A stretch of 64,000 nt of DNA, taken from assembly GCA_930367215.1 (NCBI GenBank), contig OV884056.1:39680308-39744307 (forward strand), given 5' to 3'. The notes under the pieces were generated by a model. The model did no database searches. It was given only the letters and a program-made list of their open reading frames with translations, and had not been told where the DNA came from. Source of the stretch: Pollenia angustigena. Taxonomy: Eukaryota > Arthropoda > Insecta > Diptera > Polleniidae. Each line of letters begins with the position of its first letter. The first letter of the stretch is position 1. A program made the translations under genes and the position numbers. Positions 45,475-56,042 of this stretch are shown piece after piece.

Positions 45475-45686
45475 ATGGTGTCTTCTTTTCTACAAAAAAA
45501 GGTGACATTTTATTTAAAAAAATGCATTTTGGAGTCTGTTTCTTAAAAATTTTGCTCCCGAAAAGGGTGGCTTGTTTTATTCTAAAAAACTAACCCTTTT
45601 TGGTAGCAAATTTTTTATGAAACAGACACCAAATTGCATTTTTTTAAATAAAATGTCACACTTTTTTGTAGAAAAGAAAACACCAT
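45475..45686. mobile_element. 212-bp near-perfect palindrome
   Basis: Arms of about 95 bp run from ATGGTGTCTTCTTTTCTACA (left) and ATGGTGTTTTCTTTTCTACA (right, opposite strand) inward, with few differences, to a spacer of about 25 bases. No clear target duplication. Nonautonomous, class unknown. Confidence 0.65.
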
Positions 45687-45689
45687 AAA

Positions 45690-46295
45690 ATATGGAAAAC
45701 AATGAACTAACAAATAGATGCCATAATTCATAAAAACGCTCTTACAGTGCTAAATATATTGTTTCTGCCTTCATTGGTCGCACAAAGATAAACATGCAAT
45801 TGCATATTTATGTTTTCCCTTATCTCCTATCTTCTTTTTATGGTACCCCCATAAGACGAAAATTTTATATATCACATATCTTAACCCTAGAACACTAATG
45901 ATCGATGTTTCTACGAGCATCGCTCGTAAATTTTATATGCTGTTTGTAGATGATTTACTTTTTCTGTGTTTAATAGTCTTTTTTAAACCGCGTTACTGGA
46001 ACATTGCTTTTATTGGTTTTGTACTCGTCGAATCTTCGAAGGTTAGTATTAACGTGACTTTTTTCCAACATTGTGACCAAATATTGTAAATGTTGTTACT
46101 CCAAACAATAGAGATAACAATGACCAGCTAAAAAGAATATACAAAAAAAAAAAATACACAAATAAAGTACGTGTAACTCATGCCCATACGAAAATACATG
46201 CGAAAACCCCATATGCGTAGACCACAAAGTTGAGCCTTGTGACTGTTGTGTTATTTAAAAAAAAAAATTATTATTATGATTAATATTAATATTAT
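45690..46295. other. AT-rich DNA, nothing recognised
   Basis: The 63-codon frame 45898-46089 has no recognisable motif. A 'ggtacccccataagacgaaaa' block at 45841 recurs at 47797, as in other fly dispersed repeats. Confidence 0.35.
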
Positions 46296-46299
46296 CCAT

Positions 46300-46550
46300 G
46301 GCTGCGAGTGTAAGACGGCAAATCCATCTGAGGAGACCGAGTGGTTGCGATCGAAACATGTAATGGTAACCTGCCGGCCAAGGTTCGAGCCCCGGCCCGG
46401 CCACAGTCAAGAATGAAAGATTATCAATAACAATTTTAATTAATTTTCATGTTGTAAAATTCCTTTCTTCATAAAAATAATTTAATGAAAATTAAATTTG
46501 ATGAACTTAAGCCTATTTAAAAATATTAAAAAATTTGGATTAAAAAAAAA
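46300..46550 (+). mobile_element. tRNA-derived SINE S1, best copy
   Basis: A-box-like ACCGAGTGGTTGCG at 46335-46348 and B-box-like GGTTCGAGCCCCGG at 46382-46395 are spaced as in a tRNA promoter. The A box is of tRNA-Ser/Leu style. The body (ATTTTCATGTTGTAAAATTC) and a tail TTTGGATTAAAAAAA follow. No certain target duplication. The A run ends just before the R2 copy at 46564. Confidence 0.8.
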
Positions 46551-46563
46551 AAAAAATATTTTT

Positions 46564-47397
46564 TATACCCTCCACCACAATTAGTTGTGAAGACGGTACC
46601 CTACAAGAAATGAATGAGCGAGTAGTCACATTTTTCATTATGGTGTTAGGAAAATGATAGAAAGAAATGACCGAAATAAAGTTCACGGTCACATTCGGTC
46701 ATTTCTTTCTATCATTTTCTTAACTCATTCATTTCTTGTAGGGTATATTAAGTTTGTCATTCCGTGTGAAACTTTTTTATTATTTATCTCAGACCCCATG
46801 AAGTATACATATTCTGGGTGCTTGAGTAATTCTAAGTCGATTTAGCCATGTCCGTCTGTCTGTCCGTCTGTTGCAAATACGCTCACTTTCGAACAACTCC
46901 AAAGATATGAACAACCTCGGTGCCAAATTGCTTGTAGTTATCCTAAGCAGCTTGGGATTGAAATCCAGCAAAATCGGTTCAGTAGCACCAGAGCTATGAA
47001 TCAAAATGTGGAACCACCACCTAAAAAAAATTATAATTTTGTTATTTTATTGTTTTATTTGACTGGAAATCACGCTGTAAAATTTCGTGAAGATCAGTCC
47101 ATAATTTACACTAAGCCCCATAAAAACAATCATAACAAATTTTGGCTCGTTACAGTTTTATAGGACTATAAATGATACTGTGAAATTTCGTGAAGATCGG
47201 TACATAATTTACCCTAGGCCCCATAGAAACCCTACTCCCGGAAAACAGTTTAGTCGCCTAAAACCATAATTAATAACAAATCGTCACAGTTTAAGATAAT
47301 AATAACATCATACAGATATTACTCCTTAAACATTCGAAGTGTCGGTGGAGGGTATCAAAGATTCGGCACAGCCGAATATAGCACTCTAACTTGTTTA
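46564..47397 (+). repeat. Repeat family R2, full-looking copy
   Basis: Starts TATACCCTCCACCACAATTA. It runs through TTTGTCATTCCGTGTGAAAC, CATGTCCGTCTGTCTGTCCG and GCTATGAATCAAAATGTGG, and ends GGTGGAGGGTATCAAAG, then TTCGGCACAGCCGAA and CACTCTAACTTGTTT. The two inner ends (CCCTCCACC / GGTGGAGGG) are inverted. Families with this 'gtccgtctgtctgtc' core are widespread in higher flies. I cannot assign a superfamily. Other copies: 12840, 54909, 59690 and fragments at 60, 1590, 2100 and 50840. Confidence 0.7.
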
Positions 47398-48334
47398 AAG
47401 CTAAAAATGTCTTTTTTAAGTTTTTACCCTTTTATATATGCAATATAAAATGAATTAGTACAAAAATTAAATATTTCGTTTATCCATAGGAATTAAAATT
47501 TAATTATTTTTTTTATAAAGACTTATAAGGCGCCCCAATTATCAATAACATTTATTGAAAAAGTATATTTGGTTTGGTTTCAAAAGTTACAACGTACGTA
47601 AAATATGGTTAGTACTTTAGGGTTAAGAACTTTTATAGTGAGAATGTTCAAACATGGTAGGAGTCACTCTTATAGATAACTGCACCTTTGAAAATTAAAA
47701 TAAAGGGAGTAGGAACAGGGACGAGCAACACCCCCCATATATTAAATATCGCACAACTAGTGAACCCTTATGGGCTGGGTAATTGGAGGATGATAAGTAC
47801 CCCCATAGAACGAAAATATTAAATACCGAATATCTAAAGACAAAAGTCTTCAAGCTACCCACTCTTTTAGTAAACTACTCCTTTCAAAATAAAAATTAAG
47901 GGGGATGGTAAAGGGTGAGCAATAAATAATATATAGACTATAGGCCTATAGATTTCTAAGCTACTGAACCGATTTTCCTGAAATTTTCAGAGAAATTGCT
48001 GATTACCTGGCACTGAACATAGACTATTAAAATTTTTTTTTTAATTTTTAGGTAGGCGCGGCACATCCCATACAATGACAAAAAAGATTTCTTCATATTC
48101 GGAGTAGTGTAACAGTTAATGTATTCCAATTTTTATAAAATTGCTCAGATAATAATACAAAACATCTTTCAAAACGTAGGTTCAATGGGAAAAGTGGGCA
48201 TGGCACCTCCCATATGAATACACTTCAATATGTTGCATATCTGTAGCAAGGTTACTGCCAAAGCACTTAAATTTAGTACAAAATGCTTTGTTATAAATAC
48301 ACGAAATCTGTTTATAACAAAATTTTACCAATAA
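47398..48334. other. Dispersed-repeat-like DNA without genes
   Basis: Contains 'tagacccccatagaacgaaaatat' and 'ctgaaattttcagagaaatt' type blocks seen in fly dispersed repeats. No coding region. Confidence 0.35.
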
Positions 48335-48336
48335 TA

Positions 48337-49640
48337 AAGGGTGGTTAAATTTCAAGGGCCGATGTTGATTTTGAATAAAACACAAACTATTTAGGAAATT
48401 ATTGTAATTTTATTTTATTATGATATATTGGTATTACTCAATTATGTATGGAACAAAATATCGGCCAAATGGGCGCCGCGACCACGGCGGCACACCTCCA
48501 TCCGATGGTCCAAATTTTCGATGACCCTGAGGCATAATGGAGGTTCTATGCCGTTAATGTGCCGAATTATCTCATCCTTTAGCTCTTGAATTGTTGCTGG
48601 CTTATCGACGTACACCTTTTCTTTCAAATAACCCCAAAGAAAAAAGTCCAACGGTGTCAAATCACATGATCTTGGCGGCCAATTGACATCTCCATTACGT
48701 GAGATAACACGGCCATTGAATTTGTTGCGAAAAAGAGCCATTGTTTCGTTAGCTGTGTGGCAAGTGGCACCGACCTGCTGAAACCACATATCGTCCACAT
48801 CCATATCTTCCAATTCGGGCCATAAAAAGTTCGTTATGATCTCACGATAACGAACACCATTCACAGTAACTGCCTGACCGGCCTCATTTTGGGAAAAATA
48901 CAGCCCGATGATGCCGCCAGCCCATATACCGCACCAAACAGTCACTCTTTGTGGGTGCATTGGTTTTTCGATAATCACTCTTAAATTAGCATTCGCCCCA
49001 ATGCGGCAATTCTGCTTATTGACGAATCCACTGAGGTGAAAATGTGCCTCATCACTGAAGATGATTTTCTTCGAAAATTGATCATCCACTGTTGCCATTT
49101 CTTGCCACCATTCTGCCCATTCACGACGTTTGGAATGGTCAAGAGGCTTTAGTTCTTGAGCCAATTGCACCTTGTAAGCGTGTAAATGCAAGTCTTTATG
49201 CATAATGTTCATCAACGACGAGCGTGAGAGGTGCAATTGTTGGGCACGACGACGAGTTGAGGTGGACGGCTCTTCAGCCACACTATCGCGAACAGCAGCA
49301 ATATTTCCTGAAGTACGAGCTGTACGAGCATGCACTGGTGTTCTCACATCTTCTACAGACCCGGTTTGCTCGAATTTTTCCACGATTTTTGCGATTGTAC
49401 GCACATTTGGACGATCAAATTGACGAAAAAAATCACGAAGTGCACGATATGCATTTTGATTTGAACGCCCATTTTCATAATAAGTCTGGATAACTTTAAC
49501 ACGTTGTTGGATTGTGTATCTCTCCATGGTTCAAATTTAGTAAGTCTGAAATAGAGAAATGTCAAATAAAATTCGGAAAAAAACTAGGCGTTTAGGTGTG
49601 GTTCACATTCAACATCGGCCCTTACAATTTAACCACCCTT
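48337..49640 (-). mobile_element. Complete DD41D mariner element (rosa-like)
   Basis: The 1,304-bp element has 32-bp terminal inverted repeats: AAGGGTGGTTAAATTTCAAG then GGCCGATGTTGA on the left, and the same with two substitutions on the right, opposite strand. TA flanks both ends (48335-48336, 49641-49642). It contains a single uninterrupted transposase frame on the minus strand (separate entry), a 113-bp leader and a 105-bp trailer with AATAAAA near 48410. Nothing is missing in layout, so the copy is young or conserved. The spacing of the acidic residues (41 between the second and third) places it in the DD41D group, to which the rosa subfamily of tephritid flies belongs. Confidence 0.9.
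48442..49527 (-). CDS. DD41D mariner transposase, second catalytic Asp replaced by Val
   Basis: 361 codons, no frameshift or stop, a typical length for a mariner transposase (about 340-360). Residues 1-65 (MERYTIQQRVKVIQTYYENG...) form the first helix-turn-helix and residues about 75-125 the second, with which the enzyme binds its terminal repeats. The DDE/D core follows: D159 in IFSDEAHF, position 252 in WFQQVGATCHTA, and D294 in CDLTPLDFFLWGY. Related copies and the family read QQDGAT at 252. Here the codon is GTC (Val; plus strand GAC at 48772-48774) instead of GAC, one base change. The second catalytic Asp is essential in mariners, so the protein should bind DNA but not cut it. The start is the ATG that opens the conserved MERY motif. 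Possible alternatives: a recent loss, or a sequencing error. Confidence 0.9.
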   Translation of the reverse strand: MERYTIQQRVKVIQTYYENGRSNQNAYRALRDFFRQFDRPNVRTIAKIVEKFEQTGSVEDVRTPVHARTARTSGNIAAVRDSVAEEPSTSTRRRAQQLHLSRSSLMNIMHKDLHLHAYKVQLAQELKPLDHSKRREWAEWWQEMATVDDQFSKKIIFSDEAHFHLSGFVNKQNCRIGANANLRVIIEKPMHPQRVTVWCGIWAGGIIGLYFSQNEAGQAVTVNGVRYREIITNFLWPELEDMDVDDMWFQQVGATCHTANETMALFRNKFNGRVISRNGDVNWPPRSCDLTPLDFFLWGYLKEKVYVDKPATIQELKDEIIRHINGIEPPLCLRVIENLDHRMEVCRRGRGAHLADILFHT

Positions 49641-49731
49641 TATTTCGAGGGGGCTAAGCATGTAGCCAAAAAAAAAATCACAGAATCAGTCTAGTCAAAT
49701 GCTATGAATACAATGTAAGCTTATTAAACCC
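49641..49731. other. Short spacer
   Basis: Ninety bases of AT-rich DNA between the mariner element and the next TIR element. Nothing recognised. Confidence 0.4.
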
Positions 49732-50471
49732 CAGTTGGCCAGATTGCCGTTGACGACATCGTCGTAAATGATGTGTGCACGACTTGTCCCCTGTTGTTTA
49801 GGTTTTCTAGAAGACAATTTACAGGAAAACGTCGTGTACGACAGTTTAAGCGAAGTTGTCTTGAAGGTTGTCTTCTGTTTAGCTTTATATGGGTCAGTAT
49901 GAGCGACTTGGTCTTATAAGTTGTCCTCTATTAAACTCTATGTGGGACAGTATGGGTGACAATGTCTTATAAGTTGTCTTGTATAAAAGCTACTGACAAC
50001 AAAGTTCTCTTGAATGCTGTTCAATCACTTGCTTGGTTTTCTTAAAATTCTCACATTCTTTTTTTTTAATTGTTGTTTTAAATACCTACAAAAAATTTAC
50101 AAAATCTAAACAGTAAAACCAAAAATGATAATGAAATTATTCGCGGGCTGGAAAATGGATTACATGCAGTTAGTACTTCACTGTCAACTTTAGGATTGCT
50201 TATAGGAGTCGAATGTAAAACATGTAACAGAAATTAAAATTCCAACTATACTAAATTAAAAGCTGTCTGAATTAGATAACCATATAATTTTGTCATATTG
50301 TCATGCAGGCAGTCGTTAATGATAAAGTAGGCGGCATTGTCTTTCTTAGTGTCGTGCACTAAAATCGAAAATGTCGTTGACGATTTGTTTCCGCTGTCCC
50401 TCACATGTCGAGCAGGAATTAACATTGTCGTGCATCCGTCTGCGAGGATGTCTTAAAGACGTGGCCAACTG
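49732..50471. mobile_element. 740-bp element with CAGTTGGCCA ends
   Basis: CAGTTGGCCA occurs at the left tip and, on the opposite strand, at the right tip. Subterminal parts are rich in GACGAC, GTCGTGCA and GTTGTC words. Within it, GTCTTATAAGTTGTC occurs twice exactly (about 49911 and 49968) in an approximately 57-bp duplication. The start CAG would suit hAT, but the flanking octamers do not match. Noncoding. Confidence 0.5.
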
Positions 50472-50839
50472 GGACACTTTTTTTTAAATATATATAACAA
50501 AAAAAAAAAAAAAACAACCAAAACAAATTTGAAAGGATTTGAGGTTAAGGTAAACCACAAACATACATATACTAATGCGTTTTTAAGTGTAGAATGGGAA
50601 CTTTAAACAAAACACAACAAAGAACTCAAACAGGTTACAATATAAGGATAAAGCCACATAAAGTTGCACATCTATCGATTTTGCATTTAGTTAGACTAGC
50701 AAAGCCACTAAACTATTTTCCACATCAACATAAATGTTATTGACAGGATTACAGCGACTTTGCATTTCTTTAACACTTTTAGTAATCTTAATCATTAAGA
50801 TTTTAAAAGCATTGAAGTAATTTAATAAATTAGCTTTTA
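50472..50839. other. AT-rich DNA, nothing recognised
   Basis: No supported feature. Confidence 0.4.
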
Positions 50840-51120
50840 GACACAACAAGTAAAAGTGCTATATTCGGCTGTGCCAAAGACTTGACACCTTCCCCGTGGT
50901 AAGAATATTTCAGGAGATTTATATACTTTTTATAAAAATATATCTGACAGTAGTATAATTTGCTGCGGTTTTAGGTGTATCAATAAAAATTTAAAAAAAA
51001 AGCTTTAAATGGGACCTATAGTTTAATATAAACCATCTTTCATGAAACTCGTCAGTGTGATTATAGCCCTCTGAACCTATAACATACTTAGTATTACTCT
51101 TACAGTATTTATTTTTTAGC
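50840..51120 (-). repeat. Repeat family R2 fragment
   Basis: ACAACAAGTAAAAGTGCTAT then ATTCGGCTGTGCC begins like the 54909 copy, followed by TTGCTGCGGTTTTAGGTGTA and GGGACCTATAGTTTAATATA, both R2 words. The middle and far part are lost. Confidence 0.5.
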
Positions 51121-51164
51121 GACCCTTTTTGTAATTATATTTTCAATAGTTTCTATACACTGAA

Positions 51165-51330
51165 AAAATTTATTGATAATTTTTCTTTGGCTGAGCCGAG
51201 ATTTGAACCCGGGTTGATTTGTACATGTTACAAGAATCACCACATTCTATCCTCAGAAAATCATTGAGTTCTAACCACTGCACCACAGCAGTGCCCGCCA
51301 GCCAACAGACAAACATCAATTCTTTAAACA
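51165..51330 (-). mobile_element. tRNA-derived SINE, second family S2
   Basis: On the minus strand: A-box-like GTGGTGCAGTGGTTAGAAC and B-box-like CGGGTTCAAATCTC. A body GCCAAAGAAAAATTATCAAT then TTTTTTCAGTG follows. The head differs from S1 (GCAGTGGTTAG rather than CGAGTGGTTGC), so another tRNA was the source. Confidence 0.65.
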
Positions 51331-51399
51331 GTAGTACTGGTGGTTCGAAATTTGCTGTTATTTTCATTTTTGAATTTCAAGTTACATGTTGCCTCCTTT

Positions 51400-51490
51400 C
51401 CTCTGTTTTTTCAACCCGGGTTCAAATCTAAGTTGTAAAATTCCTTTCTCAGTGAAAATAATAACTAAAAAATATCAAACATTTTTTTAA
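51400..51490 (+). mobile_element. SINE remnant in opposite orientation
   Basis: CAACCCGGGTTCAAATCTAA (B-box-like) directly followed by GTTGTAAAATTCCTTTCTC and GTGAAAATAATAACT, the body of S1. It lies tail-to-tail with S2 at 51165. Confidence 0.5.
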
Positions 51491-51986
51491 TTGATAAAAA
51501 CAACTGATAATTTTTCTTTGTTTACATTATCCTTAAAATTATATCACAGTTTTGTATTTGTAAAATTGGACAACAAATCTTAAAAATATATAAAATAAAA
51601 AAATATATCAAAAAATATTATATCACAATAGACTTTTTTACTTGCTAAGTTCACAGACTTATTGCAACTTGTTTTTTTTTTTACTTAACTAGCTTTATTT
51701 GATACGTTTTAAGGCGTACTAAATAAAGTATTTTTCAAGAGTGAGATTTAAATTGAGTGGGTCTTTGGACTTCAAGTTGTTTAAAAGTGTGATTCTAAAA
51801 GACGAACAGACATTCGGACATATGAAAACCGACGTAGAATAACTGGAGGACCCAGAACTGTTATAAAGGGTGTCTGTGTAAGAATGTACTTTTTTATTTT
51901 AAATAAAAACACGTATTTTTTAAGATAGTTGTGAATTTTTTTTAAATGGATTATAAAGAAGTCACGTCCCGATTAAGTAACGAATA
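51491..51986. other. AT-rich DNA with weak R2 traces
   Basis: TTTTAAGGCGTACTAAATAA and GTATTTTTCAAGAGTGAG (about 51708-51745) resemble R2 blocks seen at 1728-1755. Otherwise nothing recognised. Confidence 0.35.
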
Positions 51987-52249
51987 ATATCTGTGGTTTT
52001 CATGGGCAACCGCGTATGTCTATTTTTTTCGATTTTGAAATGTTGATGCTAATTGCTAAATTTTAAGCGCTCTGTACATTTTTTAAAAAAATTTTAAAAA
52101 CAGATAGACCAATTCCGATGTTTTAACTCAATTTCAAAGGTCAAAATGTGCAATATCTAACCCATAGTTCGATCTAGAAAGGTTTTTTCGGCTCTGCTGA
52201 AAAATTTTATTTTAAGACATACGCGGTTGCCCATGAAAACCACAGATAT
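51987..52249. mobile_element. 263-bp MITE with perfect 35-bp inverted ends
   Basis: Bases 51987-52021 and 52215-52249 are exact reverse complements (ATATCTGTGGTTTTCATGGG, then CAACCGCGTATGTCT). Perfect identity implies a recent insertion or pressure on both ends. The AT-rich 193-bp interior is noncoding. The exact tip and the target duplication are ambiguous because the ends lie in ATAT. It sits at the 3' side of the mariner relic 52250-52700. Confidence 0.75.
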
Positions 52250-52700
52250 ATCAGTCAAACGACCCCACTCCACTCTGATGAATGGCCTGTCATTCTCTCT
52301 TTTCATAAAACTTTCCATGACTTTTCAACAGAGATGCGGTTTAATCTCACTGATCACGCCGATGATATCAGATTTGAACTCTGGTTTATTTGCATACTTC
52401 ACAAAACACCAAGGCAAAATTTGCACAGCGGTTAATCGCATCATTTTGGTGGCCAGTTGACATCAGCATTTCTTAAGATAACTGGTTCTGAAAGTACTTG
52501 CTGCATTAAAACAATTGTTTCACACGCACAGTATGGATGGTGGCACCGTCTTGCTGTAACTACTGTCGTCCAGATCCATACCGTCCAGTTGAGGCCACAA
52601 GGACTCCCTTATCATGTTTCTGTAACGTATGCCTTTTACAGTCACTACAAATTCGGCCTTTTCTTCAAAAAAGTAAGTTCCAAGCACACTAAATTTAAAA
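52250..52700 (-). pseudogene. Mariner-type transposase relic
   Basis: Read on the minus strand: YFFEEKAEFVVTVKGIRYRN (about 52672-52615), IRESLWPQLDGMDLDD (about 52612-52565), LQQDGATIHTV (about 52555-52523), VLSEPVILRNADVNWPPK (about 52500-52445), then frames broken towards 52260. This matches residues about 205-285 of the 48442 protein. The second Asp is retained (QQDGAT), the third region is broken. No terminal repeats seen. Confidence 0.7.
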
Positions 52701-52713
52701 GGTGTACCCTTAC

Positions 52714-52835
52714 TAGGGTATTCATTCGGTTAACCGTTAATGGTTTAACCGATTAATTGCTACCTGATTAACTTATCGATTAAGTGAAAATTGGCTTTTT
52801 TCGATTAACGATTAAACCGGTTAATTTCAGTCGAT
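52714..52835. mobile_element. Solo TE end, TAGGGTATTCATTCGG
   Basis: TAGGGTATTCATTCGGTTAA is followed by a dense set of GGTTAA/TTAACC and CGATTAA words over 110 bases. This resembles in style the CGGTTTTAACCG-rich hAT end at 6974, but differs in sequence. No matching right end was found. Confidence 0.4.
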
Positions 52836-53529
52836 TAAACGAAGTAACAAAAATTTTAATTTTAATTATAAATTATAACATATTTTTTGTGCTCTTTAAT
52901 ATTTGTTTCATGTCATTTACACAAGGAATGATATTAGAAAATATTTTTTCATAAAATATATTTCCCTCCTGCAATACATTCTTTATATACAGTACAGAAA
53001 CTAAGAAATTAAGCTTTTTCGCAGAATGTTTGCTTTTAAGCTTTTCCAGGATGAGTCAGATGATAACCTGACAACAGAATAAAATCTCGATAGAAACTCA
53101 AACAATTTTTTTAGCACAATGAACAAATGACCGATTAGAAATGTTTAAAGTTTTAAAAAATTAAAACAGGACTCTATGGCATAATGGAATTTTTATATGT
53201 TTAGAATAATCCAGGAAGAACACTGAGAAATTAGATATTCTGTAATATGGGTTGCTTTCGATTTCTCCAACATTTACGATAAGTGAAGGAATTATTTCCA
53301 AGTCAAGTTTTGTCAAAACTAAAGAAAGGAATCGCTTAAATCCTTAACGTTTAAAACAAATAATTTGTCTAAAAGATTATTTTATAAGATCTCCTTAAAC
53401 CAATAGTGCATGAAGTTCCACAAGTGCTTTTTAACAAAATTATTTTTGAACACGTAATTTAAAACAACTATTAAAATAATTTTTAGAAGTTTTATTTGAA
53501 TAAAATTTTTTTAAAGATTTTAGAAGGAG
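52836..53529. other. AT-rich DNA, nothing recognised
   Basis: May be the trailing part of the piggyBac element but carries no motif. Confidence 0.35.
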
Positions 53530-54770
53530 TCCCTTATATCCCCTTATATTTTTGAAACATTTTTTTGGGTGAAGGCCCTTGTTGCACATAAAATTAGACT
53601 TGTTGCCGCAGTTTGCACATCTTTATCCGTTTTGAAGAAGTCTATTATGTGATTTCTACCATCATATCGATTGATAGCACTGAAAATCGATGGTCTGTAA
53701 CCTCTCGCACACCGTATGTTTCTAGGTAAGAAGTGACTATATCTCTACGGAATTGCAACAATTTTGAGTAATTTAGATCATTTGGATGCAGCTTTCTAAT
53801 AAGTAGCCAACCATTAACATCGGAAGCATCCAAAAGATATGCGAAAATTGGTCACCAACACTTACGTTGTCTTATACGTGACCGATAAACAGCAATTAAC
53901 TGGTCCATTTTGTATACACTATCCATGCTTTGATTGTAATGTTGAAATACTTTTGGTTGGGTATCTGGATGGCGCCTTCTCCTCTTGCATAACGCTTTCA
54001 CGTTCCAATTTCATTTTTGACAAAATTAGTTCCTAAGGTGACTACGTTATTGTCTTTCCATCGTACGACGAGTATATTGCCAGTATCAGAACAACGATAG
54101 TCCGTAGATTCTCTTTGATCTTTTTTCATTTCCGAAACGGGACGGAGTGGGCCTTTTTCGGTTCGACTATCGCTTATTGTACCAAATGAGCATATTCCAG
54201 AAGCTGACAAATGCCGAAGAAGCTTCACGGATATGAAATAATTATCAATAAAAACCTTTATGTAAGAAAAATTTAAATTTTCAATTGAAAAAAATTTATA
54301 AAAATAATTCATTAATCATTTCCATCCAAAGGAGGTATTGAAAATATGTCGGTATTTTTCAAGCTGTAGTCTATATATTCTAACTACTCCAATATTTCAG
54401 AAACAGTATGTCTGTATAAGGGGACTGTATAAAAGGGACATAAATAAAAAACGGTAATTGCTAATATTTTTAAAATCATTTATATTTTGAAACTTTAACG
54501 ATTCAGGTTATTAATCCCATTTTAATAAACACACATTAAAAAAATATAAATAGAGCAACAATCTTCTATTTTTTTTCATTCTTACATACCCTTCACGTGT
54601 GGTTCGAATTCTTTTATTCCCGTTATACATTTTTTGCATAATATTACACACTCAATAGAATAAAGTTGAATGAAATGCTCAATGAAAGTTTATTTTTTAA
54701 TTCTTCGTGTTGGCGTAAAGTGGAAAAAAGAGCGTCCCTTAAAAGGCACCATATGCGCTAATGGGTTAAA
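53530..54770 (-). pseudogene. piggyBac transposase relic
   Basis: Minus strand, in order: VFIDNYFISVKLLRHL (about 54254-54207; the Asp at 54244-54246 corresponds to the second catalytic Asp), GTISDSRTEKGPLRPV, ILVVRWKDNNVVTLGTNF (about 54077-54022), then YNQSMDSVYKMDQLIAVYRS (about 53935-53875), PIFAYLLDASDVNGWLLIRK (about 53850-53790), LQFRRDIVTSYLETYGVRE, and RCANCGNKSNFMCNKG..P (about 53615-53560), the C-terminal zinc-binding segment. In the GVDxMD motif the first Asp reads Tyr (VYKMD). A stop (CW-stop-PIF) and frameshifts break it. The N-terminal third is not recognisable. A GGG-TTAA end at about 54766-54772 (opposite strand TTAA-CCCATTAGCGC) may be the element's tip. Unlike the 37757 element its motifs are of the human PGBD-like type. 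Confidence 0.8.
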
Positions 54771-54908
54771 CTATTGAAATTACTAATAAAATGAATTCAC
54801 ATATACATTCATTCCTGTTGTTACTATAACATTGTTTAGACAACAAAAACAATTTATTTACGCATCTCTAGTTAAGTTTATTTCAAATCAATTCATTATT
54901 TTAAATAA

Positions 54909-56042
54909 AACAAGTTAGAGTGCTATATTCGGCTGTGCCGAATCTTGATACCCTCCACCGACACTTCGAATGTTTTAGGACTAATATCTGTATGATGTCT
55001 ATTTCTTATTATACTCTTTGTAAAAACAGACATCTGCATTAAAATTGTTGCGGTTTAGACCTATATAAAGTTATTGATCGACAATCAGAATCAATTTTAA
55101 AAAGCTTGAGTAGAATATCAGTTTAAACTGAACTTGAAATGATTTTCAAGAGAACAAATTATATAAAAGCCATGGTAAGCTATGAACCAATCATCCCAAA
55201 TTCTGCAGAACGATTTCTGGTATTAAAAAACAAAAATTACAATACAGCGATGCAATTAGTTTAAGCGTTTGCAGTAAATTTCAGAAGGCTGCTAAAATGG
55301 AATCTAAGGAAAATTATGGACCGTATATCACACAATTGCATAACATTTTTTCTGGCCATATGAAGCTAAATTGGAAGAAAGATTAGCGCGTATTTAATTA
55401 TTTTACCAGAGTGGGCTTTATATGGGGCCTATGGTAAATTATGGACCGATCTTCACGAAATTTCACAGTCTTATTTCTAGTTCTATTTAACTGTGACGTG
55501 CGAAAATTTGTTATGATAGCATTGTTAGTTAGGGTTTTAGGCTTACTATACTGTTTTCCGGGAGCAGGGCTTATATGGGGCCTAGGGTAAATCATGGACG
55601 GATCTTCAAGAAATTTTACAGCGTGATTTCCAGTTAAATAAAACGAACTGTTGCGAAATCTTATATCATTCTGTGCATTTTTCCACCATTTTTGTTAGTT
55701 TTTGTAACAAAATTATCAATTTTTTTAGGTGGTGGTTCCACATTTTGATTCATAGCTCAGATCCTATTGAACCTATTTTGCTAGATTTCAATCCTAAAAT
55801 GCTTAGGATAACTACAAGCAATTAACTACACCAAGTTTGTTTATTTCTTTTGAGTTTTTCGAAAGTGAGCGTGTTTTCAACAGACGGACAGACAGACGGA
55901 CATGGCTAAATCGACTTAAAATTACTCAAGAACCCAGAATATATATACTTTATAGGGTCTGAGATGAATAATAAAAAAGTTTCACACGGAATGACAAACT
56001 TAATATACCCTCTTCACAACTAATTGTGGTGGAGGGTATAAA
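54909..56042 (-). repeat. Repeat family R2, long copy
   Basis: Starts ACAAGTTAGAGTGCTATATT and TTCGGCTGTGCCGAA and ends GTGGTGGAGGGTATAAAA. The inner part contains two versions of the 'cctatggtaaattatggacc' block (55429, 55580), the GACGGACATGGCTAAATCG core, and TTGTCATTCCG's complement. It is some 300 bp longer than the 46564 copy owing to a partial internal duplication of the block around 55390-55640. Confidence 0.7.

Noticed and set aside
46335..46395. Functional tRNA-Ser/Leu gene
   Set aside because: A and B boxes are present but no cloverleaf stems or anticodon arm can be drawn, and the same unit recurs with a SINE body.
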